NCBI GenBank assembly: GCA_027214385.1
Contig: JAPVXR010000012.1
Coordinates: 1 to 64,000 of the forward strand
Reading direction: 5' to 3'
Source: Cryomorphaceae bacterium 1068
GTDB taxonomy: Bacteria > Bacteroidota > Bacteroidia > Flavobacteriales_D > Cryomorphaceae
DNA: 64,000 nucleotides
The position numbers and the translations under genes were made by a program. Positions 51,655 to 58,697 of this stretch are shown here, in pieces; position 1 is the first letter of the stretch, and every line of letters begins with the position of its first letter. Below the pieces are notes generated by a model. That model was not told where the DNA came from, did no database searches, and worked only from the letters and a program-made list of their open reading frames with translations.

Positions 51655-53259
51655 ATGAGAGGATTCATCATCATATTTGTCTTGTTTCTTTTTGGCTGCG
51701 CCAATGAACACACTCATCCTGACAAGATGATCTTCCGCTACAACGAGTCGGCGGGGATTTCTTCTCTTGATCCCGCTCAAAGCCGCAACTTGGAAAATCT
51801 TTGGGCCTGCAATCTTCTCTTTAACGGCTTGGTAGAAATAGATGACCACTTAATGGTAAGGCCCGCTATCGCCCATGCCTGGGAAATAGACTCGACAGGT
51901 ACCATTTACCGATTCTTTCTTCGTGATGATGTGTTCTTTCACGACAGTGAAGCTTTTCCCGATGGAAAAGGCAGAAGGGTAGTCGCGAACGATTTTGTCT
52001 TCAGTTTTAAAAGGGTGATTGACCCGATGAAAACCACGCCGGGCGCATGGGTTTTTGGAAATGTCAGTGAAAATGAGCCATTTGAAGCTATTAATGACAC
52101 GACGCTCGAAATTCGACTCAATCGTCCTTTTCCGCCATTTCTCGGTCTTTTGGGAATGAAGTACTGCTCTGTTATTCCAAAGGAAGCCATTGAAAAGTAC
52201 GGCGACGATTTTCGGAGCAATCCCGTCGGAACGGGCCCTTTTAAGTTTCACTTTTGGATTGAGAATTCCCGATTGGCACTCCACAAGAATGAGAACTATT
52301 TTCAAGTTGATGAAGCGGGGGAGAGGCTGCCCTATCTCGATGCAGTCGCGGTTTCCTTTATTCCTGACAAGAGTGCGGCCTATCTAGATTTCCTCAAAGG
52401 GAATTTCGACTTTATGTCGGGCTTACACGCCAGTTATAAAGACGAATTGCTCACGGCTGTGGGGGAACTCAACCCAATCTATTCAGACAAGTTTTATTTA
52501 CAGCGTCATCCATTCTTAAAGACGGACTACCTCGGTTTTCAAATCAGCGATTCACTCAACGAGGGCAGCCCTTGGCTCAATGCCGATTTGCGCCGAGCGG
52601 TAAACTACGCCATCGACCGCGACGCTATGGTGCGCTACTTGCGCAACAATGTGTACACACCTGCCCACGGTGGGTTCATTCCCAAAGGAATGCCGGGCTA
52701 CAACGAAAGCGCCGGATATACGTATCGACCCGATTCGGTAAAAGCCATTCTGAAAAGAGCTGGATACCCCAATGGTGTCGGCCTTTCTGAATTGACGTTG
52801 AGTACAACTACAGATTACGTCGATCTTTGCGAATACGCTCAGCATCAACTCAGCGAGTTTGGGATCAAAATCAAAGTCGATGTCCTTCCTGCGTCCGTGC
52901 ATCGAGAAAGCACATCAAAAGGGAATTTGCCTTTCTTCCGAAAGTCATGGCTCGCTGACTATCCCGATGACGAGAATTTCATGGCTTTATTTAATTCAGA
53001 GAATAAATCACCGAGTGGTCCGAATTATACGCATTTCGATAGCCCCGAATTTGATGAGTTTTACCGACTAGCTTTGAGTGAAAACGACCCAAAAAAGCGT
53101 GCAAGTCTTTACACCGATATGGATAGTCTCATGATGGCTCAAGCGCCGATTGTCCCACTCTACTACGACGTGGTGATGAGGTTTGTCTCCAAGGATGTTT
53201 CGGGGCTGGATGCCAATCCGATGAATGTGCTAGACTTGCGGCGTGTTAGGATTAATTAG
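51655..53259 (+). CDS. Peptide-type ABC solute-binding lipoprotein (SBP_bac_5)
   Basis: A 534-aa lipoprotein (lipobox FLFGC). The family 5 features are SSLDPAQSRNLENLWACNLLFNGLVE near the N-terminus, GTGPFKF around residue 190, and LRRAVNYAIDRDAMVRYLRN in the middle. Such proteins bind oligopeptides, nickel or other small molecules and feed an ABC importer. No permease or ATPase genes are nearby, so its transporter must be encoded elsewhere. Start by ATG at 51655, 41 bp after the 3D gene. Confidence 0.88.
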   Translation: MRGFIIIFVLFLFGCANEHTHPDKMIFRYNESAGISSLDPAQSRNLENLWACNLLFNGLVEIDDHLMVRPAIAHAWEIDSTGTIYRFFLRDDVFFHDSEAFPDGKGRRVVANDFVFSFKRVIDPMKTTPGAWVFGNVSENEPFEAINDTTLEIRLNRPFPPFLGLLGMKYCSVIPKEAIEKYGDDFRSNPVGTGPFKFHFWIENSRLALHKNENYFQVDEAGERLPYLDAVAVSFIPDKSAAYLDFLKGNFDFMSGLHASYKDELLTAVGELNPIYSDKFYLQRHPFLKTDYLGFQISDSLNEGSPWLNADLRRAVNYAIDRDAMVRYLRNNVYTPAHGGFIPKGMPGYNESAGYTYRPDSVKAILKRAGYPNGVGLSELTLSTTTDYVDLCEYAQHQLSEFGIKIKVDVLPASVHRESTSKGNLPFFRKSWLADYPDDENFMALFNSENKSPSGPNYTHFDSPEFDEFYRLALSENDPKKRASLYTDMDSLMMAQAPIVPLYYDVVMRFVSKDVSGLDANPMNVLDLRRVRIN

Positions 53260-53261
53260 AG

Positions 53262-53380
53262 TCTGTCTATAAAGTCCGCCATCTGCCTTCCACTTGATCT
53301 ATAAACAGTCATTGACCCATGTCAACTCCTTGGTTTATAGCCCTGCGTGCGCGTTGCTATCAAACTTTCTAGTTCAGGCT
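53262..53380. repeat. Dispersed intergenic repeat, copy B
   Basis: Partner of the copy at 41121-41262 in the same orientation; see there for the shared blocks. This copy lacks the 25-bp insert and is probably nearer to the basic form. It begins two bases after the stop codon of the solute-binding protein gene and ends 20 bp before the EEP gene stop, so it may serve as the 3' end of both transcripts. Confidence 0.75.
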
Positions 53381-53400
53381 AATACGGTTAAGAACGGAAT

Positions 53401-54528
53401 CTAGTCTTTTTTAACCCACACAAACGAACTAATCGCATTGTGATCCGAAATACCCTCTTCGTAACGGGTGTAGTTTGCTGATTCCAAATCTTCCGAGTGG
53501 AAGATATAATCAATTCGAAAGGAGGGAAATGCCCCCAAGTATGTACTACCGATTCCCAATCCACCGCCTTCCCGAAAGGTATCAACCAAGCCATCTGAGA
53601 TAGTGGCGTAGCTGTAAGAAACGGGCGTATCGTTAAAGTCGCCGCAAATCACTACCGGATAGGGACTATCGCTGGAATGCGCTTTTACTTGTTCTACCTG
53701 CTTGGCTCTTCGTGCAAAGGCGCCTGCAAGTCGTTGGACGATTCCCAATGCCTCATCTATTTCGACATGGGCTTCTTGTTTTTCATCGTTCAACTCTTTG
53801 ATGAAAGCATATTGAGAGTCGCTAAATCGGATGGAAGCCGCGTGTACATTGTAAATCCGAATTGTATCGCCATAAGCCACCACATCAGTATAGATGCTCA
53901 TGTTGTTATTCGTCTCTCCTTCAAATCTAATTTTGCCCTGACCCACAATTGGAAACTTGCTGAAAGTCGCTATGCCGTAGTGTTGATTCTTCCCCACTGT
54001 TGAAGTGTACTCGTCGTATACATATGGCGCACCCAAGGTCAACTTTAAGAGTTCTTTTGTTTCAAAAATCCCTGGCCCGGAATTGTGAAAGTATTCTTGG
54101 AAACAGAAGATGTCTCCGTTCATTTTTTCCAATTTCAGCATCATGCGATCTCGCAAGGCAATATTCTCTCCCCAATTGTACCAGCCGAAGAGCTTCACAT
54201 TTTGGGAGACTACCTTCACCGACCGCGCAGGTGGATTTTTTGAATTCAAATCGGGAATAGCTTGAAAGTAAGAGGCGAGGTAGGTGAAGCCAAGCAAAAT
54301 GGCGAGGGTGGAGATCAAGGCGAATCGCTTTTTCACCAAGAGCCAGAAAACGATAAAGATGATATTGGCAACCAAAAAGAAGCCATAAGCAATTCCAAAG
54401 AAGGCGAGATATGGGAATTTATCGGGGCTGATTTCAGTAGCGAGGTAGGCCAATCCAATCCCAATGACCATAATGATATTGATGGTCAACATGGCGGACT
54501 TGCTAAAAGACCTGAGGCGCTTAATCAC
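53401..54528 (-). CDS. Membrane-anchored endonuclease/exonuclease/phosphatase family protein
   Basis: A 375-aa protein with three N-terminal helices (about 12-95) and a C-terminal EEP domain. Active-site motifs: SQNVKLFGWY, FCFQEYFH (metal-binding Glu), YNVHAAS, GDFNDTPVSYSY (Asp-Asn) and GISDHNAI (Asp-His). EEP domains cut nucleic acids, phosphoinositides or lipid-linked phosphates; with the membrane anchor, a lipid or surface substrate is likely. The start is GTG at 54528, sharing its base with the preceding stop (TAGTG); ATG at 54492 is an alternative. Confidence 0.83.
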   Translation of the reverse strand: MIKRLRSFSKSAMLTINIIMVIGIGLAYLATEISPDKFPYLAFFGIAYGFFLVANIIFIVFWLLVKKRFALISTLAILLGFTYLASYFQAIPDLNSKNPPARSVKVVSQNVKLFGWYNWGENIALRDRMMLKLEKMNGDIFCFQEYFHNSGPGIFETKELLKLTLGAPYVYDEYTSTVGKNQHYGIATFSKFPIVGQGKIRFEGETNNNMSIYTDVVAYGDTIRIYNVHAASIRFSDSQYAFIKELNDEKQEAHVEIDEALGIVQRLAGAFARRAKQVEQVKAHSSDSPYPVVICGDFNDTPVSYSYATISDGLVDTFREGGGLGIGSTYLGAFPSFRIDYIFHSEDLESANYTRYEEGISDHNAISSFVWVKKD

Positions 54529-55430
54529 TACTTCTTACTTGCGTTAAACAGAAACTCCTTTTCTGCTTTCGTCAAGCTGTCGTAACCGCTTTGAGAAATT
54601 TTATCAAGGATTTCATCTATCTTCTTCTGCTGCGACACTTCTTCTTTGCTCTTCTTGGCTTGGCTGCGCGAGCTTGAGCCGGATGCAGCTGACCTGGCCT
54701 TTGACGAGGCCACTTTCATTTTCGGTTTTGGCTTGACCAAATCGCGAAAGAAATTGACGAAACCGTAAAATCCATTTGACCAATCATTGCCCTTGCTAAG
54801 ACTTCTGGCGTAAGAAAAACCGAGTAGTGCACCGCCTAGGTGAGCCAAGCGTCCACCTGTATTTCCACCGTCGAGGAATAAAATGTCTAAGGCCACAAAG
54901 AAGATGGCGATGAATTTAAGTTTGACATTACCGATAAGGATAAGCCGCACTTCCATGTCTGGGTTATAAGTAGCTATTGCGACCAAAATGGCAATAACCG
55001 ATGCAGACGCGCCAATAATGGTACTCTCAGCTCCTGAGAAAACGGGGAAAATATTGTAAGAAACAAAGTAGAGCAGGAAACCCGCTATACCACCATAAAA
55101 ATAAACGGCTACCAATCGTCGGTCTCCTAGCAGGTCACCAAAGAGCCTTCCCGAAAACCAGAGCATGATCATATTGACAAAGAGATGCCACAGCCCCTCG
55201 TGGACAAACATGTACGTCATCACGGTCCAAGGCCGAAACAACATAGTCTCCCAATTGGAAGAGCCAGCTACCCAAGGAACTACTACTCCCAAGAAGTCAC
55301 TTTTGTAAAAGAAGCCAAAAACGCGAATGAGACTCAAAGCCACGAAAACACCTACATTCAAAAAGATGAATCGAGTGACCATATTGCCACTGTGGTAGCT
55401 GCGCTTTAAGTCGTCTAAGATTGAGGCCAT
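54528..55430 (-). CDS. Rhomboid-family intramembrane protease with C-terminal DUF6576 domain
   Basis: A 300-aa six-helix protein. The serine motif reads IIGASASVIAIL, where Ala replaces the Gly after the active Ser that is usual in GxSG; the partner His is in LAHLGGALLGF and the first-loop residues in HEGLWHLFVNMIML. The C-terminal tail has a Lys/Ser-rich linker and the DEILDKISQSGYDSLTKAEKE end that is called DUF6576. It should cleave transmembrane substrates. Four genes on this strand abut or overlap around it. Confidence 0.85.
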   Translation of the reverse strand: MASILDDLKRSYHSGNMVTRFIFLNVGVFVALSLIRVFGFFYKSDFLGVVVPWVAGSSNWETMLFRPWTVMTYMFVHEGLWHLFVNMIMLWFSGRLFGDLLGDRRLVAVYFYGGIAGFLLYFVSYNIFPVFSGAESTIIGASASVIAILVAIATYNPDMEVRLILIGNVKLKFIAIFFVALDILFLDGGNTGGRLAHLGGALLGFSYARSLSKGNDWSNGFYGFVNFFRDLVKPKPKMKVASSKARSAASGSSSRSQAKKSKEEVSQQKKIDEILDKISQSGYDSLTKAEKEFLFNASKK

Positions 55431-56189
55431 TTAGTGTCCGTATGAGGAGTTTCCTTTGTTACTATTCCAATATTTGATTAAGATAAAGCCAAATAGCATT
55501 CCCCCCAAATGGGCGAAGTGGGCTACGTTATCACCAGGTTGATTGGCTATACCTGAAAAGAGCTCGATGGCACCGTACCCAATAACAAAGTATTTGGCTT
55601 TGATAGGAACGGGAAAGAAAAGCAGCATTAGACGAGTATTGGGAAACATCATCCCGAAGGCCAATAAGATTCCAAAAACTGCTCCTGACGCACCTACTAC
55701 CGGTCCATTGTATAAGCCATTGAGCTTGCCTATAACAGGATCAGTGTAATTACGGTTATTGATTACGAGCTGTGCGCCTTCTGTCTTAATGACTTCCAGC
55801 ATTTCGCTGCTTACCTGAGGCAAAAGCTGTTCAATTTGATAAGCTACGACCAGGTAGTGCAAAATAAAAGCTCCAAATCCTGTAACGAGGTAGTACAGCA
55901 AAAACCGCTTTCCACCCCAAATTCTTTCGATAGCCGAACCAAACATCCAGAGAGCGAACATATTAAAGAAGATGTGAGGAAAGCTGGCATGCATAAACAT
56001 ATGCGTTACAATCTGCCATGGTTCAAATAGAATTGATTTCCAATAGAACGCGGCAAAGTAAACTTCCAGGTCAATGCCCTGAGGTTTTAATGCAATCGTG
56101 GCTAAGAAGAATAGGCCATTGATGATCAATAAATTTTTGACCACTTCGGGCATATTACCAAATGCACTGCTACTTTGAAATGCGCTCAT
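55431..56189 (-). CDS. Rhomboid-family intramembrane serine protease
   Basis: A 252-aa six-helix rhomboid with canonical motifs: HASFPHIFFNMFALW in the L1 loop region, VGASGAVFGILLAFG with the catalytic Ser, and AHFAHLGGMLFG with the catalytic His. Stop and start codons abut those of its neighbours at both ends (55430/55431 and 56189/56190). A tandem with a DUF6576 rhomboid is common in Bacteroidota, possibly with divided substrate range. Confidence 0.9.
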   Translation of the reverse strand: MSAFQSSSAFGNMPEVVKNLLIINGLFFLATIALKPQGIDLEVYFAAFYWKSILFEPWQIVTHMFMHASFPHIFFNMFALWMFGSAIERIWGGKRFLLYYLVTGFGAFILHYLVVAYQIEQLLPQVSSEMLEVIKTEGAQLVINNRNYTDPVIGKLNGLYNGPVVGASGAVFGILLAFGMMFPNTRLMLLFFPVPIKAKYFVIGYGAIELFSGIANQPGDNVAHFAHLGGMLFGFILIKYWNSNKGNSSYGH

Positions 56190-58046
56190 CTAAGCTTTGA
56201 ATTTTCTTTGAATTTCATCCAGTGTAAAGTTGAGAATCACTGATTTGCCTGAAGGGGTGATCTGCGGTTGCGCACATGCAAACAAACGATCTACCAAATC
56301 GAGCATTTCCGTATTCTCCATCTTCTTCCCTTCCTTGATTTTTAAACTTCTCGCCATTCCCGCAGCTATCTGGTCGTGGTGATCGTTTTGAAATTGTCCT
56401 ACTGAGCTTTTGTACTGTTCCAAGAAGTCTTGGATTAGAGCTCCTACATCCAGACCTTTTGCTTCGGCCGGAACTCCGTTTACCACCGCGCTTTCATTAT
56501 CGAAAGTTGAAATGTTAAAGCCGAGCTTAAACAAGTCCTCCTTCAAGTCTTCCAGCAACTGTAGGTCTTTTCCGTCGAGTTCAACACGCTGCGGAAACAA
56601 TTGTTGCTGGCTGAATCCGCTGCCGCGTTCCAATCCGCGTTTGATCTCTTCGAACAGCACACGTTCGTGTGCCCGCTGCTGATCAATGATGATAAAGCCT
56701 GACTTGATTTGAGTTAAGATGTAGCGACGGTGAAGCTGGAATATCGGGCGATCGCGATCGGTTACAGAAACAACCGGTAAATCGATCTCTTTCTCTTCCT
56801 CTCGGTCAAAAAGCGGAGACTGTTCCTCCCCATCTCTCTTTTCCGTAATACTGTAAAGCTCCTTCCAATTTTGGCTGAAACCACCGGAGCGACCTGAGTT
56901 GAATCCTCCACCACCACCATTTGTGGGCTGAGTCGCTTTGGTTTCAAACGGGTTAAAATTAAAGTCTTTCGATTCAGGTGGAGCTACTTCCACATTTTGT
57001 GGAAGCGGCTGAATATTGAGAATGGCTTCTTGATCGAAATCGAGGCTTGGAGCAATATTGTATTTGCCCAAGCTATTTCTCACCGAACTGTGCACGATGG
57101 CATAGATCGATCGTTCTTCGGTGAATTTTAATTCCGTTTTCGTAGGATGGATGTTGACGTCGATACTGGCGGGATCTACCTTGAGGTAAAGAAAGTAAGA
57201 AGGGTAGGAGTCCCGACCGATCAATTCGTCGAAAGCTCTTGTCACCGCGTGATTGAGGTAGCTGTTTTTGATGAAGCGGTCATTTACGAAGAAGTACTGC
57301 TCTCCACGCGTTTTCTTGGCGTATTCCGGTTTGCCGATAAAGCCCTCCAGCCGAACGATGGCAGTATCTTCCTTAACGGGAACCAGTCTCTCGTTGAACT
57401 TCGATCCAAAAACATTTACGATCCTTTGCCTTAAAGTCGAAGGCTTTAAGTTGAAGAGTTCGTTGTCGTTGTGGTGAAGGGAAAAGCCAATATCGGGGTG
57501 AGCCAATGCTACTCGTTCAAATTCTTCGACGATGTGGCGCATTTCTACCGCGTCCGACTTTAGGAAATTTCGTCGGGCGGGAGTATTGTAGAAGAGATTC
57601 TTAACTGAGATTGAGGTGCCATGTGCCGCAGCACATGGTTCTTGATTGCCGATTTCACTACCTGCAATCGTGATTTTTGTTCCTATTTCGTTTTCGCGCA
57701 AACGCGATCTCATTTCCATATGAGATATCGCGGCAATTGATGCCAAAGCCTCTCCGCGAAAGCCTTTCGTGCGAATCTGCCAAAGCTCTTCGGCTTTTTT
57801 GATTTTTGAAGTAGCGTGGCGTTCCAAGCTCATTCGAGCGTCTGTTTCGCTCATGCCACAGCCATCGTCTATAACCTGAATCAGTGTCTTGCCCGCATCC
57901 TTGATGATAAGCTGAATATTTTCAGCACCTGCATCCACGGCATTTTCCAGCAGTTCTTTCACTGCCGAGGCAGGTCGTTGAACTACCTCACCCGCCGCTA
58001 TTTGATTAGCGACGGCATCCGGAAGAAGTTGAATAATATCGGGCAT
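56190..58046 (-). CDS. mutL: DNA mismatch repair protein MutL
   Basis: A 618-aa MutL. The GHKL ATPase part has ELLENAVDAGA, DDGCGM and TKGFRGEAL; the region up to about 330 is conserved. After a low-complexity, glycine-rich linker (near 405-425) comes the C-terminal dimerisation domain with IDQQRAHERVLFEE, a variant of the DQHA-x2-E-x4-E endonuclease motif, and ACAQPQITPSGK near the end. The start at 58046 (MPDIIQLLPD) is the true MutL beginning; the upstream 41 codons overlap the neighbouring gene. It joins MutS with strand discrimination by nicking. Confidence 0.93.
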   Translation of the reverse strand: MPDIIQLLPDAVANQIAAGEVVQRPASAVKELLENAVDAGAENIQLIIKDAGKTLIQVIDDGCGMSETDARMSLERHATSKIKKAEELWQIRTKGFRGEALASIAAISHMEMRSRLRENEIGTKITIAGSEIGNQEPCAAAHGTSISVKNLFYNTPARRNFLKSDAVEMRHIVEEFERVALAHPDIGFSLHHNDNELFNLKPSTLRQRIVNVFGSKFNERLVPVKEDTAIVRLEGFIGKPEYAKKTRGEQYFFVNDRFIKNSYLNHAVTRAFDELIGRDSYPSYFLYLKVDPASIDVNIHPTKTELKFTEERSIYAIVHSSVRNSLGKYNIAPSLDFDQEAILNIQPLPQNVEVAPPESKDFNFNPFETKATQPTNGGGGGFNSGRSGGFSQNWKELYSITEKRDGEEQSPLFDREEEKEIDLPVVSVTDRDRPIFQLHRRYILTQIKSGFIIIDQQRAHERVLFEEIKRGLERGSGFSQQQLFPQRVELDGKDLQLLEDLKEDLFKLGFNISTFDNESAVVNGVPAEAKGLDVGALIQDFLEQYKSSVGQFQNDHHDQIAAGMARSLKIKEGKKMENTEMLDLVDRLFACAQPQITPSGKSVILNFTLDEIQRKFKA

Positions 58047-58063
58047 TAGCGAATGGAGAAGGT

Positions 58064-58369
58064 TTAAGCCAATAAGAAGTAATAAACAACAGCCATAAGG
58101 GCCGCCAAAATTAGCAAAAGTCTCAAGCCTGAGTTGCGTTGAACACGTCTTGTTTCTTTCCGAGACCAAGATTCGCTAATTCGCTCCCTAAGGTGCTCTT
58201 CGTATTTCTTTCCAAGCTTCTGTTCCAGCGCCAGTTCCTTCTCTATTTCCTTCTTTCGTTTTGCCAATCGCTCCTTTCGCTCATCGAAGGTGCGCGGCTC
58301 ATAGTTGAAACTCTTGTAGCGGTTGTGCTCAGTTAGTTTAAATACAGATGGTAATCTCGGTGGTCTCAT
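58064..58369 (-). CDS. Small tail-anchored protein, conserved before mutL
   Basis: A 101-aa protein starting at the ATG at 58369. It has a KLTEHNRYKSFNYEPRTFDERKE opening, then a charged helix (about residues 30-80, Lys/Glu/Arg-rich, possibly coiled coil), and a single C-terminal hydrophobic helix (LLLILAALMAVVYYFLLA). It lies 17 bp upstream of mutL. Similar small proteins before mutL/rhomboid genes in Bacteroidota are sometimes mislabelled as riboflavin synthase subunits; nothing here supports that. An upstream extension to 58492 has no support. Confidence 0.6.
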   Translation of the reverse strand: MRPPRLPSVFKLTEHNRYKSFNYEPRTFDERKERLAKRKKEIEKELALEQKLGKKYEEHLRERISESWSRKETRRVQRNSGLRLLLILAALMAVVYYFLLA

Positions 58370-58697
58370 CGATCGAGGTTTTTTACACTTTCCAATTCCA
58401 AATTTCGTTCTACCTAAAGGATTGGCAAAGTGATGTGAATAAAAATACTGCCTTTCTTCGGCGATGGTTGACAAGCATACTACATTCGTCATGATTTGTG
58501 TGAAGAGAAAATTCTGTCAATTCGAGTGAATTTCCCGAGTGTAAGGAGGGAAATTTGTATCGAGAATCAGAATTTTCGTGTGCAAGGCTGTTCTCGATAC
58601 TATTCGCTTGGCGCGAATCACTCGAACTGACATTGCCGCCATTCATGTTCAATTGACTTAATGAGTTCATTCAATATTGTTTAACAAATATCCATTG
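58370..58697. other. 328-bp divergent intergenic region
   Basis: No gene is visible. The main content is the palindromic element at 58515-58632. The rest is AT-rich and must hold the promoters of the mutL operon (minus) and the GH3 gene (plus). The GH3-proximal part after 58640 shows no clear box. Confidence 0.5.
58515..58632. repeat. 118-nt palindromic element with four-way-junction fold
   Basis: Outer stem P1: 58515-58529 with 58618-58632, 14 of 15 pairs, and the one mismatch (58520/58627) becomes a G-U wobble in RNA from the minus strand. Inside lie P2 (58530-58536 with 58548-58554, 7 bp), P3 (58557-58566 with 58591-58600, a perfect 10 bp) and P4 (58603-58607 with 58613-58617, 5 bp, extendable). 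Only four bases stay unpaired at the junction. From memory, words like GTATCGAGAA and TTCTCGATAC recur in intergenic palindromes of Flavobacteriia; I could not verify this here. Confidence 0.85.

Noticed and set aside
58515-58632. Four-stem element as a tRNA or tRNA-like gene
   Set aside because: Stem lengths, loops and the missing T-arm and acceptor features do not fit tRNA, although the general cloverleaf outline is similar.
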